This document shows, piece after piece, positions 19,068 through 28,980 of a stretch of DNA of 61,199 nt. The notes under the pieces are model-generated. The model ran no database searches. It had not been told where the DNA came from and worked only from the letters and a program-made list of their open reading frames with translations. Position 1 is the stretch's first letter, and every line of letters starts with the position of its first letter. The translations under genes were made by a program, and so were the position numbers. Origin of the DNA: Mycobacterium sp. E3251 (GTDB taxonomy: Bacteria; Actinomycetota; Actinomycetes; Mycobacteriales; Mycobacteriaceae); assembly GCF_001666835.1 (NCBI RefSeq), contig NZ_LZJF01000061.1, positions 1 through 61,199 on the forward strand, read 5' to 3'.

Positions 19068-20417
19068 CTAAGTACGGCAAGTCGCGGTGACCCCTGGGGT
19101 TTGCAGCCGCCCGGCGAGCCAGGGCAGCGTCGCGGCGAATGCCGTTGCGGCAGAGGGCCAGTCGTGCCTTCCGGGCAGTTCGACGATGCTGCAGTCGATG
19201 CCATGGGCGGAACCGAGACCGCAGAGCGATTCCGCGGCGGTCTGACCGACCGCCTTCGGCCGGGCGCCATGTCCGCCCGGAACCGCGAAAAGCCCGGACA
19301 GGTCGGAGTAGGTGCCGTGGCGCGCGATGACCGTGCTGGGATCGAACGACGACCAGGCCTCCGAGTCGCCGCCGAACAACCGGTCGACGGTTTGGGATCG
19401 CGTGCCCGCATTGGGCGCGAGGTCACCGCCGACGTCGACGAAGGCGCCGAACGTGCCGGGATGCATGACGGCCAAATCGACCGCACAGGTACCGCCGGAG
19501 GAGAAGCCGACGACGCCCCACCTCGCCGCCGCGAATTGGACATTGATCGCGGGAACGACATCGGCGGTCAGGTGGTCGGCGGCATTGCCGCGTGACCCGT
19601 TCACACACTCGGTGTCGACGCCGAACCCGCCGGTCGCGTCGGCGAAGACGGCAATAGGCGCGTTGCCGGCGTGCGTCGCGGCAAAGGCGTCGAGGGTGCT
19701 GACGGCCTCGCCGGCGCGAATCCAGTCGGCCGGTGTGTTGAATTCACCGCCGAGCATGAGCACCGCCGGCAGCCGCACTGGTGGTGTGCTGCTGAACCAG
19801 GCCGGTGGCAGGTAGACCCATTCGCCGCGGTGGCGAAAACCCGACGCTTGGTCACCGGAGTCAACCGCGAGGACCACACCTCGCGACGGCTTGACGCCTT
19901 TGTGCCGCATCGCCGCAACGGCATCCCAGTCGGCTTGGCCGGGCAACGGCGCATTGGTCAGTTGGCCCCAGGCGGCGTAGACGGTGGGGAAGTAGCCCAG
20001 CCAGCCGTTGATGGTCAGTCCCGTGCTCAGCAGGCAGAACGAGGCCGCGAAGACGGACGCGTTGCGGCGCCACCAACCGGCACCACGCCAGCCGACTACC
20101 GCGATCACAACGGAGAATCCCGTGAGGGAGACCCACAGCCACATCGGCCACGGCGCCGGCTCGCTGGCCAGACCGAGTGTTTCGTAATGCCAGTGAATGA
20201 TCGCGCCGAACAGGGCGCCCGTAACCGCCCCCGCCGGCACCGACAGCACCCGCCAGCGGCGCCCCCGCCATCCGATCGCGTACACCAACGCCACGATCGT
20301 GAGCAGCTCGACGGCGATCGGGATGGCGCCCCGCATCAACGAGATTCGCCACAGGGGATTGGTGTAGTCGGCCGCCTGCGCGAGACGCGAAATCGCCGCC
20401 GGCTTGGGATATTCCAT
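19068..20417 (-). CDS. Membrane-anchored esterase D-like alpha/beta hydrolase
   Basis: This 449-residue protein has about four N-terminal membrane helices (roughly residues 28-150). An outward-facing alpha/beta-hydrolase domain of the esterase D / mycolyltransferase superfamily follows. The nucleophile elbow is VVGFSSGGTCA, an acidic region is VDVGGDLAPN and the histidine is in LPGRHDW. It resembles antigen-85-related esterases without being one. A role in trimming or transferring acyl groups in the envelope is inferred. It is divergent from hrpA, 91 bases away. Confidence 0.85.
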   Translation of the reverse strand: MEYPKPAAISRLAQAADYTNPLWRISLMRGAIPIAVELLTIVALVYAIGWRGRRWRVLSVPAGAVTGALFGAIIHWHYETLGLASEPAPWPMWLWVSLTGFSVVIAVVGWRGAGWWRRNASVFAASFCLLSTGLTINGWLGYFPTVYAAWGQLTNAPLPGQADWDAVAAMRHKGVKPSRGVVLAVDSGDQASGFRHRGEWVYLPPAWFSSTPPVRLPAVLMLGGEFNTPADWIRAGEAVSTLDAFAATHAGNAPIAVFADATGGFGVDTECVNGSRGNAADHLTADVVPAINVQFAAARWGVVGFSSGGTCAVDLAVMHPGTFGAFVDVGGDLAPNAGTRSQTVDRLFGGDSEAWSSFDPSTVIARHGTYSDLSGLFAVPGGHGARPKAVGQTAAESLCGLGSAHGIDCSIVELPGRHDWPSAATAFAATLPWLAGRLQTPGVTATCRT

Positions 20418-20495
20418 AGCCGCTGTGGACTACCCGCGCCGCTTGCGCGCGAATCACCGTCGCCCGACCCGACGATGTCCCCGGGCGGGCACGCC

Positions 20496-20501
20496 TATCC
20501 T
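20496..20501 (+). promoter_or_regulatory. Possible -10 for a leaderless hrpA transcript
   Basis: TATCCT fits TANNNT and is followed by exactly seven bases before the hrpA GTG at 20509, the same spacing as the furA promoter. No ribosome-binding site precedes the GTG. No good -35 is seen. Confidence 0.45.
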
Positions 20502-20508
20502 GGCCCGA

Positions 20509-23500
20509 GTGGCCGAACTGTCCGTCGCGGAACTGCGCACCCGCCTCGACGGTCTGACCATCCGCGACGCCGCGCGCCTCGGGAGGCGCCTGAAGAATCT
20601 GCGCGCAGCCAAACCCGACCAGCTTCGGCAACTCGCCGAGCAGCTCACGCGCGCCGAAGCGCTCGTCGCCGCGCGGCAATCCGCGGTGCCGGCCATCAGC
20701 TATCCCGAGCTGCCGGTCAGCGCGCGGCGGCAGGAGATCGCCGACGCGATTCGGACGAACCAGGTCGTCGTCGTCGCCGGTGAAACCGGTTCGGGCAAGA
20801 CCACGCAACTGCCGAAAATCTGTCTCGACGCCGGCCGGGGCGTCCGCGGAACCATCGGGCACACCCAGCCCCGGCGGCTGGCCGCCCGCACGGTCGCGCA
20901 GCGCATCGCCGACGAATTGGGCAGCCCGCTCGGCGAGACTGTCGGCTACACAGTCCGGTTCACCGATCAGGTCAGCGACCGCACCCTGGTGAAGCTGATG
21001 ACCGACGGCATCCTGCTCGCCGAGATTCAGCGCGACCGCCGGCTGCTGCGCTACGACACCGTGATCCTCGACGAGGCCCATGAGCGCAGCCTGAACATTG
21101 ACTTCCTGCTCGGTTACCTGCGCGAGCTGCTGCCGCGCCGCCCGGACCTGAAGGTCATCGTCACCTCGGCGACGATCGAGCCGCAACGGTTCGCGGATCA
21201 CTTCGGCGGTGCGCCGATCCTCGAGGTGTCCGGGCGTACGTACCCGGTGGAGATCCGCTACCGGCCGCTGGAAGTCCCCGTGTCAAGCGGTCGGGAGGAT
21301 GATCCCGACGACCCAGACCACGAGATCGTGCGCACCGAGACTCGCGACGAGGTCGAGGCGATCGTCGACGCGATCGCTGAGCTCGAGGCCGAGCCGGCCG
21401 GGGACGTCCTGGTGTTCCTCTCGGGCGAACGCGAAATCCGGGATACCGCAGAGGCTTTGACTTTCTTGACGGGCGGCCCAGACTACACCGAGGTGCTTCC
21501 GCTGTACGCCCGGCTGCCGACCGCCGAGCAGCAGAAGGTGTTCGCGGCACACACCGGGCGCCGGGTGGTGCTGGCGACCAACGTCGCCGAGACGTCGCTG
21601 ACGGTGCCGGGTATTCGCTATGTCGTCGATCCCGGCAACGCCCGCATCTCGCGCTACAGCCGCCGACTGAAGGTGCAGCGGTTGCCGATCGAACCGATCT
21701 CGCAGGCCTCTGCCGCCCAACGGGCGGGGCGCTGCGGCCGGGTCGCGGCCGGCGTTTGCATCCGCCTGTACTCCGAAGAGGACTTCGCGGGCCGTCCGCC
21801 CTATACCGAGCCCGAGATCCTGCGGACCAACCTCGCCGCGGTGCTGTTGCAGATGGCGGCGCTTCGGCTAGGAGAGGTCGAAAACTTCCCGTTTCTCGAC
21901 CCGCCGGACCGGCGCAGCGTCCGCGACGGGGTGCAGCTGCTGCAGGAATTGGGAGCTTTCGACGCCCAGGGCGGGATCACTGATCTCGGCCTCCGCCTGG
22001 CTCGCCTGCCGCTCGACCCCCGGCTGGGCCGGATGATCCTGCAGGCCCACACGGAGGGATGCGTGCGGGAGGTCCTGGTGTTGGCCGCGGCGCTGACCAT
22101 CCACGACCCGCGAGAGCGGCCCACCGACCGCGAGGAGGCTGCCCGTCAGAAGCACGCCCGCTTCGCCGATGAGAACTCCGACTTCCTGTCGTACCTCAAC
22201 CTCTGGCGCTACCTTCGCGAACAGCGGACGACCCTGTCGGGCAACGGCTTTCGCCGTATGTGCCGCGACGAATTTCTGCACTATCTGCGCATCCGCGAGT
22301 GGCAGGACCTGGTCGGACAACTCCGCGGCATCGCCCGCGACCTGGGCATAGTTGAAGGCGCCGCGTCCGATGAGCCTGCCGACCCGGCGCAGGTGCACGC
22401 GGCGCTGCTGGCCGGGTTGCTGTCGCACGTGGGGATGCGCCGCGAGGACGGGCGCGACTACCTGGGGGCGCGCAACTCGCGTTTCGTCCTCGCACCGGGC
22501 TCAGCGCTCACCAAGCGGCCACCGCGATGGGTGGTCGTGGCGGAGCTGGTCGAAACCAGCCGCCTGTACGGGCGCACCGCCGCGCGCGTCCAGCCCGAGG
22601 TGGTCGAGCGGATCGCGGGCGACCTCGTGCAGCGCACCCACAGCGAACCCCACTGGGACGCCAGGCGCGGCGAGGTGATGGCCTACGAGCGGGTAACGCT
22701 TTACGGACTGCCGCTGGTGGCGCGCCGCCGCGTCGGATACGCCCGGGTAGAGCCGGCGCTGGCGCGGGAATTGTTCATCCGACATGCGCTGGTGGAGGGC
22801 GACTGGCAGACGCGGCATCACTTCTTCCGCGACAACGCGCGGCTGCGCGCCGAGCTCGAAGAGCTGGAGGAGCGGGCCCGCCGCCGCGACCTGATCGTCG
22901 GTGACGACGAGGTCTACGCGCTCTACGACGCCCGCATCCCGGCCGAAGTCGTCTCCGCGCGGCACTTCGACGCCTGGTGGAAGAAGCAGCGACACAGAAC
23001 ACCCGAACTGCTGACCTTCACCCGTGACGACCTGTTGCGCACCGTCGACACCGCGGATGCCGAGCGGCCGACCGCCTGGCATTCGGGCGATGTCACGCTG
23101 CCCCTGACCTACCGATTCGAGCCGGGCGCGGCCGACGACGGCGTGACGGTGCACGTGCCGATCGACGTGCTCGCGCGGTTGGGCGGTGACGAGTTCGCCT
23201 GGCAGGTTCCCGCGCTGCGGGAGGAGCTGGTGACCGCGCTCATCCGCTCACTGCCAAAAGATTTGCGCCGCAACTTCGTTCCCGCCCCCGATACCGCCCG
23301 TGCCGTGCTGGCAGGGATCGACCCGGCGGGGGAGCCGTTGCTGGAGGGGCTGCAGCGCGAATTGCGCCGTCGCACCGGCGTTCTGGTGCCCGTCGACGCG
23401 TTCGACCTGGACAAGTTACCGGCGCATCTGCGGGTGACCTTCGCCGTCGAGTCCGCCGACGGTACGGAGGTCGCCCGCGGAAAAGACCTCGACGCGTTGC

Positions 23501-24429
23501 AACTACGGCTCGCGGCGTCCACCCGCCAGGCCGTGGCCGAGGCGGTCGCCGCCGAGCTGGAACGCTCGGGCCTGCGCAACTGGCCCGACGACCTCGACGA
23601 GCTGCCGCATGTCGTCGAGCGGACGGTCGACGGCCGCGCCGTGCGAGGCTTTCCCGGCTTCGTCGACACGGGAAGCGCGGTCGACCTTCGGGTCTTCACA
23701 ACACCGGCGGAGCGGGACAACGCGCTGGGGTCGGGGATGCGGCGGTTGGTCCGGCTGAGCGTGCCTTCGCCGGTCAAAGCGGTTGAGCGACAACTGAGCC
23801 CGCGGACCCGCCTGGCGCTCGGCGCGAACCCTGATGGCTCCCTGACCGCGCTGCTCGAGGACTGCGCCGATGCCGCGGCGGAGGCGCTAGCGCCCGGGCC
23901 GGTGTGGACCCGCGCCGAGTTCGCCGCGCTACGCGAGCGAGTGGGCGAGGCACTAGTGTCCGCGACCGCCGACGTCGTGGCCCGCGTGGAGCAGGTGTTG
24001 GCCGCCGCGCAGGACGTGCAAGTCGCCCTGCCCGGTCGGCCGTCGCCCGCGCAGTCCAACGCGATCGCCGACGTCCGCGCTCAGCTGGATCGGCTCTTGC
24101 CGCCGGGATTCGTCGCAGCCACCGGACGCGCCCATCTCGCGGATCTCACCCGCTACCTGACCGCAATCCGCCGGCGCCTCGAGAGGCTGCCGCACGGGAT
24201 CGAGGCGGACCGGGAGCGGATGCAGCGCGTGCGAGCCGTGCAGCGCGCCTACGAGGAATTGACACAGTCGCTGCCTCCCGCACGGCAGGCGGCGGCCGAC
24301 GTGCGCGACGTTGGGTGGCAGATCGAGGAATTGCGGGTGAGCCTGTGGGCCCAGCAGCTGGGCACCCCGCGGCCGGTGAGCGAGCAGCGGATCTACCGAG
24401 CGATCGACGCGCTGCGCGACCGTACGTGA
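20509..24429 (+). CDS. hrpA: DEAH-box ATP-dependent RNA helicase HrpA
   Basis: The 1306-residue protein has the full DEAH helicase layout. Walker A is GETGSGKT (91-98), followed by TQPRRLAA, DEAH (188-191), the SAT motif (TSATIEP) and QRAGRCGR motif VI. Ratchet and OB-fold domains come next, then the long C-terminal DUF3418 region characteristic of bacterial HrpA. In other bacteria HrpA rescues stalled, collided ribosomes by pulling mRNA. GTG at 20509 was chosen for its homology start and its position after a -10 motif; the frame is open further upstream. Confidence 0.95.
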   Translation: MAELSVAELRTRLDGLTIRDAARLGRRLKNLRAAKPDQLRQLAEQLTRAEALVAARQSAVPAISYPELPVSARRQEIADAIRTNQVVVVAGETGSGKTTQLPKICLDAGRGVRGTIGHTQPRRLAARTVAQRIADELGSPLGETVGYTVRFTDQVSDRTLVKLMTDGILLAEIQRDRRLLRYDTVILDEAHERSLNIDFLLGYLRELLPRRPDLKVIVTSATIEPQRFADHFGGAPILEVSGRTYPVEIRYRPLEVPVSSGREDDPDDPDHEIVRTETRDEVEAIVDAIAELEAEPAGDVLVFLSGEREIRDTAEALTFLTGGPDYTEVLPLYARLPTAEQQKVFAAHTGRRVVLATNVAETSLTVPGIRYVVDPGNARISRYSRRLKVQRLPIEPISQASAAQRAGRCGRVAAGVCIRLYSEEDFAGRPPYTEPEILRTNLAAVLLQMAALRLGEVENFPFLDPPDRRSVRDGVQLLQELGAFDAQGGITDLGLRLARLPLDPRLGRMILQAHTEGCVREVLVLAAALTIHDPRERPTDREEAARQKHARFADENSDFLSYLNLWRYLREQRTTLSGNGFRRMCRDEFLHYLRIREWQDLVGQLRGIARDLGIVEGAASDEPADPAQVHAALLAGLLSHVGMRREDGRDYLGARNSRFVLAPGSALTKRPPRWVVVAELVETSRLYGRTAARVQPEVVERIAGDLVQRTHSEPHWDARRGEVMAYERVTLYGLPLVARRRVGYARVEPALARELFIRHALVEGDWQTRHHFFRDNARLRAELEELEERARRRDLIVGDDEVYALYDARIPAEVVSARHFDAWWKKQRHRTPELLTFTRDDLLRTVDTADAERPTAWHSGDVTLPLTYRFEPGAADDGVTVHVPIDVLARLGGDEFAWQVPALREELVTALIRSLPKDLRRNFVPAPDTARAVLAGIDPAGEPLLEGLQRELRRRTGVLVPVDAFDLDKLPAHLRVTFAVESADGTEVARGKDLDALQLRLAASTRQAVAEAVAAELERSGLRNWPDDLDELPHVVERTVDGRAVRGFPGFVDTGSAVDLRVFTTPAERDNALGSGMRRLVRLSVPSPVKAVERQLSPRTRLALGANPDGSLTALLEDCADAAAEALAPGPVWTRAEFAALRERVGEALVSATADVVARVEQVLAAAQDVQVALPGRPSPAQSNAIADVRAQLDRLLPPGFVAATGRAHLADLTRYLTAIRRRLERLPHGIEADRERMQRVRAVQRAYEELTQSLPPARQAAADVRDVGWQIEELRVSLWAQQLGTPRPVSEQRIYRAIDALRDRT

Positions 24430-24544
24430 ATTATTGCCCTCCCACTCTCAACCTATAGCGCACCGGGGGGCTTGTGGCAAGGGCGGGGTGATGCCGCACA
24501 ATCGCTGGCCGAAGCCAATTTTCGCTCTTATCAGGGGGTTGAGA

Positions 24545-26038
24545 GTGTCCTCAAACGAGAACGTCGACCACGCGGTGCTGATCGCTGGAGGAGGCCCGAC
24601 GGGCCTGATGCTGGCCGGCGAACTGGCGCTGGCGGGGGTCGATGTGGCGATAGTCGAACGGCGCGCCGGCCAGGACCTCATCGGTGCGCGCGCCGGGGGT
24701 CTGCATGCGCGCACGATCGAGGTCCTCGATCAGCGGGGTATCGCCGATCGGTTTCTTGCCCGGGGTCAGGTCGCCCAGGTCGCCGGGTTTTCCCAGATTC
24801 GGCTGGACATCAGCGACTTTCCCACCCGGCATCCCTACGGTCTCGCGTTGTGGCAGAACGAGATCGAACGCATACTCGCCGACTGGGTGGACGAGCTGGG
24901 CGTGCGGTTCTATCGCGGACACGAGGTGACGGGTATCGCCCAAGACCGCAGGGGCGTCGACGTCGCGTTGTCCGACGGCCGATCCCTGCGAGGTGCATAC
25001 CTCGTCGGCTGCGACGGCGGGCGCAGCGTGGTCCGTAAAGCCGCAGGCATCGAGTTCCCCGGCTGGGATCCGACGACGAGCTACCTGCTCGGTGAGGTTC
25101 AAATAGATTGGGGGACAGGCGATTCACCGGTGTGGGGAATCCGCCACGACTCACTCGGCGTGCATTCCCTCGCCGCCCCGGAGGAGGGCGGACCGGTGCG
25201 TGTCATGGTCACCGAGCGGCGCCTCGGGTCAAGCAGCGAGCCCACGCTGGGCGATCTGAGTGAGGCGCTGATCGCCGTATACGGAACGGACTACGGGATA
25301 CACAGTCCCGCTTGGCTTTCCAGATTCACCGACACGGCACGGCAAGCCGCAGCCTATCGCGACCGACGCATCCTGCTGGCCGGGGATGCCGCGCATGTCC
25401 ACCATCCGGTGGGCGGGCAGGGGCTGAACACCGGCGTCCAGGATGCGGTCAATCTGGGATGGAAGCTGGGACAGGTGGTCAACGGGACGTCGCCCGACAG
25501 CCTGCTCGACAGCTACCACGCCGAACGGCACCCGGTCGCCGCGCGCGTACTGCGCAACGCGATTGCGCAGATGGCGCTCCTTCGCCCCGACGACCGAACC
25601 AAGGCGTTGCGCGACACGATGTCCGACCTGCTCGCCATGGACGAACCTCGCAAACGGTTCGCCGCGATGATGTCCGGCCTGGACATCCGCTACGACCTGG
25701 GCGACGCACACCCGCTGCTCGGACGCCGCATGCCGGATCTTGATCTGGCCACCGCCGAGGGGACACTGCGGGTTTTCACGCTGCTACACCGGGCCCGCCC
25801 GGTGCTGCTCAACCTCGGGGAAGCGGGCCGATTCGCCAAGGCGTCCGGGGTCGACAGCGTCCAGCTGATCGACGCGGAATACGCGGGTAACTGGGAACTT
25901 CCGGCAGTCGGCGCAGTACCGGCCCCCGATGCGGTCTTGATTCGTCCGGACGGGCACGTGGCCTGGGTCGGAAACGGCACTGGTGACGGCTTAGGCGACG
26001 CGCTCACGGCCTGGTTCGGCGCCCCGCCCGGCGCTTAG
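24545..26038 (+). CDS. Class A FAD-dependent aromatic monooxygenase
   Basis: This 497-residue protein of the PHBH fold has the FAD motif AGGGPTGLMLAGELALAG, the DG motif (GCDGGRSVVRKAAG) and the GD motif (LLAGDAAHVHHPVGGQGLNTG). A thioredoxin-like C-terminal domain follows, as in phenol hydroxylase, polyketide oxygenases and rifampicin monooxygenase. It should use NAD(P)H and oxygen to hydroxylate an aromatic or polyketide-like substrate. Similarity to rifampicin monooxygenases is only general, so drug inactivation cannot be claimed. GTG at 24545 with a G-rich site about ten bases upstream. It ends two bases before the convergent small gene. Confidence 0.9.
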   Translation: MSSNENVDHAVLIAGGGPTGLMLAGELALAGVDVAIVERRAGQDLIGARAGGLHARTIEVLDQRGIADRFLARGQVAQVAGFSQIRLDISDFPTRHPYGLALWQNEIERILADWVDELGVRFYRGHEVTGIAQDRRGVDVALSDGRSLRGAYLVGCDGGRSVVRKAAGIEFPGWDPTTSYLLGEVQIDWGTGDSPVWGIRHDSLGVHSLAAPEEGGPVRVMVTERRLGSSSEPTLGDLSEALIAVYGTDYGIHSPAWLSRFTDTARQAAAYRDRRILLAGDAAHVHHPVGGQGLNTGVQDAVNLGWKLGQVVNGTSPDSLLDSYHAERHPVAARVLRNAIAQMALLRPDDRTKALRDTMSDLLAMDEPRKRFAAMMSGLDIRYDLGDAHPLLGRRMPDLDLATAEGTLRVFTLLHRARPVLLNLGEAGRFAKASGVDSVQLIDAEYAGNWELPAVGAVPAPDAVLIRPDGHVAWVGNGTGDGLGDALTAWFGAPPGA

Positions 26039-26040
26039 GG

Positions 26041-26211
26041 CTAGTCCGGCGGTTCGTCGCCCGAGCCGAGGGTGGGGGCGCGTTCCCGGTCGCTAGGCTT
26101 GCCGGCAACACCTTCGGCCTCCCGGTCGTCGGCGACCTTCTCCTCGAGCTGGTCGACGATGTCTTCCAGCTCCTGAGAGTGACCCCGGAGGTCTTTGTCG
26201 GGTTTCGTCAT
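26041..26211 (-). CDS. Small hydrophilic acidic protein, likely SigF-regulated
   Basis: This 56-residue protein is strongly charged. An amphipathic helix (SQELEDIVDQLEEKVADDREAEG) is followed by a flexible tail; there is no signal, cysteine or membrane segment. ATG at 26211 with GGAAAG just upstream is preferred over ATG at 26223. A SigF-like promoter (26257-26281) lies about 40 bases upstream, suggesting a stationary-phase or stress role. I recognise no named family. Confidence 0.7.
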   Translation of the reverse strand: MTKPDKDLRGHSQELEDIVDQLEEKVADDREAEGVAGKPSDRERAPTLGSGDEPPD

Positions 26212-26256
26212 ATCGCTTTCCATCGACTGTGGTCGGGCAGCGCCCGTCGCTATCCA

Positions 26257-26281
26257 GTACCCCATCCACTGGCTGGTAACC
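26257..26281 (-). promoter_or_regulatory. SigF-type promoter for the small acidic protein
   Basis: On the minus strand GGTT (26281-26278) and GGGTAC (26262-26257) are 15 bases apart, matching the SigF pattern apart from one -35 base. The predicted transcript would begin about 40 bases before the ATG at 26211. Confidence 0.45.
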
Positions 26282-26382
26282 GGCTGGGGATTGTGATCCT
26301 CAACATGGCAGCGAAGGCCGCGTTGACCGAGCTAGGAGTGACGGACGCGACATTACGCCCCAGCGGTGGAAGTATCGCAAGG

Positions 26383-27888
26383 GTGGCCGATAAGAAACCG
26401 CAGACCATCTCCTACCCGGCGGCCGACAGGCGTCCGCGCCGCCACGAATCCGAGCCGCTCGATCCCCACGTCATCGTTCTGTTTGGTGCGACGGGGGATC
26501 TGGCGAAACGCAGGCTGATACCCGGCCTGGCCTACCTGGACCAGTCCGAGCTTGCGCCCGACATCCAGATCGTCGCGACGTCGCTGGAAGACCTCAGCGA
26601 CGACGAGTTCCGAGAGATCGCCAAAGATGCGATCGAGTCGTTCGGCAGGCACAAGCTCACGTCCGAGCAGTGGGCCAATTTCGCGAAGATCATCACCTAC
26701 GTCCCGCAGGGAAAGGGACCGGAAGCGCTGGCGGCGGCGGTCGCGGAAGCCGAAGGCGAGCTGGGCCCCAACGTCAGGCGCCTGCATTACCTGTCGGTGC
26801 CGCCCAAGGCCGCGCGCGAAGTCATCACCATGCTGAGCGACGCCAAGCTCGTCGAGCGCTCGCGGGTGGTGATGGAGAAGCCGTTCGGAACCGACCTGGC
26901 CAGCGCGGTGGCGCTGAACGATTTCGTGCACGAAACGTTCGAGGAATCCCAGATCTTCCGCATCGACCACTTCCTCGGCAAGGAGGCCGCGCAGAACATT
27001 CTGGCGTTCCGCTTCGCCAACGGACTCTTCGAGCCGATCTGGAACCGCAACTTCATCGACCATATCCAGATCGACATCCCCGAGGCCCTCGGCCTGGATC
27101 AGCGGGCGAACTTCTACGAGGAGACCGGCGCCTACAAGGACATGGTCGTGACCCACCTGTTCCAGGTGATGGCGTTCGTCGTCATGGAGCCGCCCACTGC
27201 GCTCGAGCCGTTTGCCATCAGTGAAGAAAAGAACAAGGTGTTCCGCTCGATGCTGCCGGTCAAGCCCTCCAACGTGGTGCGCGGCCAATACAACGGATAC
27301 CGCGAAGAGAAAGGCGTGGCAAGGGATTCCGACACCGAGACGTTCATCGCCCTCAAGGTCGGCATCGACAACTGGCGCTGGGCGGGCGTGCCCATCTATC
27401 TGCGGACCGGCAAGAAGATGGCCGAAGGCATCCGCATCATCTCGATCGCATTCAGAGAGGCGCCCCGGACGATGTTTCCGCCCGGCTCGGGGGTTGGGAC
27501 TCAGGGGCCCGACCACCTGACGTTCGACCTGGCCGACAACTCAAAGGTTTCGCTGTCTTTCTACGGCAAGCGGCCGGGCCCCGGGATGAAGCTGGACAAG
27601 TTGTCCATGCAGTTCTCCTCGCAGGAGATCGACACCGTCGTGGACGTGCTGGAGGCGTACGAACGGCTCATCCTCGACGCGATGCGCGGTGACCACACGC
27701 TGTTCAACACCGCGGAGGGCATCGAATCATTGTGGGAGCGTTCGCAGGAGCTGCTCGACGACCCTCCGCCGGCGAAGATGTATCAACCGGGCACCTGGGG
27801 CCCCAACGCCATCCATCAATTGATCGCACCCAATGCGTGGCGGTTGCCCTTCGAGCGCGAGTGGCGCGACGCCAGGCCCGACTCGTAG
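26383..27888 (+). CDS. zwf: Glucose-6-phosphate 1-dehydrogenase
   Basis: Zwf oxidises glucose-6-phosphate with NADP+ (or F420-independent cofactor use), the first step of the pentose phosphate pathway. The 501-residue protein shows the nucleotide motif VLFGATGDLAKRRLIPGL, the EKPFGTDLASA segment and the active-site signature RIDHFLGKE with the catalytic histidine. Also present are the substrate region WRWAGVPIYLRTGKK and the C-terminal GDHTLFNTAEGIESLW. It has features of both M. tuberculosis Zwf paralogues, so I give no number. No pentose-pathway neighbours (tal, tkt, opcA) are here, unlike the zwf2 operon. GTG at 26383 is preferred; ATG at 26305 is possible. Confidence 0.94.
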   Translation: MADKKPQTISYPAADRRPRRHESEPLDPHVIVLFGATGDLAKRRLIPGLAYLDQSELAPDIQIVATSLEDLSDDEFREIAKDAIESFGRHKLTSEQWANFAKIITYVPQGKGPEALAAAVAEAEGELGPNVRRLHYLSVPPKAAREVITMLSDAKLVERSRVVMEKPFGTDLASAVALNDFVHETFEESQIFRIDHFLGKEAAQNILAFRFANGLFEPIWNRNFIDHIQIDIPEALGLDQRANFYEETGAYKDMVVTHLFQVMAFVVMEPPTALEPFAISEEKNKVFRSMLPVKPSNVVRGQYNGYREEKGVARDSDTETFIALKVGIDNWRWAGVPIYLRTGKKMAEGIRIISIAFREAPRTMFPPGSGVGTQGPDHLTFDLADNSKVSLSFYGKRPGPGMKLDKLSMQFSSQEIDTVVDVLEAYERLILDAMRGDHTLFNTAEGIESLWERSQELLDDPPPAKMYQPGTWGPNAIHQLIAPNAWRLPFEREWRDARPDS

Positions 27889-27897
27889 CCGGCGCGG

Positions 27898-28821
27898 TCA
27901 GCCCAGTTCGGCGCTGATGTAGGTGATGGCGTTCCGAAATTCCTTGAGCATCTCGTTGTCGGGAACGACGAAGCCGTAGCCGGCGTATAGCTGATCGGTG
28001 GGGTGGGGGGTGACGATCCAGCCGGTGGCGGCCAGGTGCTCCGCGGCGGGTTGGCGCGCCCCCTCCCACACCAGATCGGCGACGTCGATGTCCAGTCCGT
28101 GCTTACGCCAGGTGGTGCGCATCGCCCGGGCGCGCTCGTCGGTGAACACGCCCATATTGGTGATGTTCTCGGTGGCCAGCCGACTGCCCGGTGCGCTGAG
28201 CGCGGTGATGCTGTCCAGGAGCCGGTCCTGCGCCTGCGGCGGCAGGTAGGGGAGCAGGCCCTCGGCGATCCAGGCCGTCGGCGCCGTAGGGTCAAACCCA
28301 TTGCCGCGCAGCGCGGTTGGCCAATCGTCGCGCAGATCGATACCTACCGTTCGGCGTTCGGCGGTCGGTTCGGCGCCGATCCGGGCCAGCGTTTCGCTCT
28401 TGAAGGCGATGACCTCGGGCTGATCAACCTCGTAGACCACCGTGCCCGCGGCCCACGCCAACCGATAGGCGCGGGCGTCCAGCCCGGCGGCCAAGATCAC
28501 GGCCTGACGTATCCCGCTGCTGGACGCCGATGTGAGGAAATCGTCGAAAAACCTGGTGCGCACGGCGATCTGCTCGCGACGCTGCTGCAGGGTCACAGGC
28601 ATGTCGTCGTTGTCGAGCGGGATCTGGCCATCGAGCATGCGGACGAAGAACGGGTGGCCGACCGCGCGCACCAACGGCTCGGCGAACCGGTCATCCAGCA
28701 GCGGATCGGGCTCGCGGGAGGCCAGCGCCCGCGACGCGGCGACCATCGTCGCGGTCGCCCCAACGCTGGACGCCAAATCCCAGCTGTCGCCCTCGGTGCG
28801 CGCCGAACCAAGTGATGACAC
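27898..28821 (-). CDS. TIGR00027-family SAM-dependent methyltransferase
   Basis: The 307-residue protein is of the mycobacterial leucine-carboxyl-methyltransferase-like family (Rv0145/Rv0726c group). Markers are [56 protein letters not shown] (SAM motif I), YEVDQPEVI and [10 protein letters not shown]. Mycobacteria carry many paralogues and their acceptors are unknown. The GTG start at 28821 has a strong GGGAGGGAG site. A paralogue lies at 44652-45587. Confidence 0.92.
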   Translation of the reverse strand: MSSLGSARTEGDSWDLASSVGATATMVAASRALASREPDPLLDDRFAEPLVRAVGHPFFVRMLDGQIPLDNDDMPVTLQQRREQIAVRTRFFDDFLTSASSSGIRQAVILAAGLDARAYRLAWAAGTVVYEVDQPEVIAFKSETLARIGAEPTAERRTVGIDLRDDWPTALRGNGFDPTAPTAWIAEGLLPYLPPQAQDRLLDSITALSAPGSRLATENITNMGVFTDERARAMRTTWRKHGLDIDVADLVWEGARQPAAEHLAATGWIVTPHPTDQLYAGYGFVVPDNEMLKEFRNAITYISAELG

Positions 28822-28980
28822 TCGCCGCTCCCTCCCTGGAATTCGGCCGCCGCGGCGGCATGATTTCGGATGTTCGCCGCCAACGGGGCGCGGCTACACC
28901 ACCTGGGTCGAAGGGTACTTTCTGCCTAAGCCGCACTCACCAAGCCCCCGCCGAACTCGAGACAGGAAGCGAACCACTGG

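Noticed and set aside
19861..21201. 446-codon minus frame across the esterase and hrpA start
   Set aside because: It overlaps two well-supported genes and has no protein-like pattern.
24545..26038. Rifampicin monooxygenase
   Set aside because: The fold is right, but the similarity I can see is general to class A monooxygenases, so drug inactivation is not claimed.
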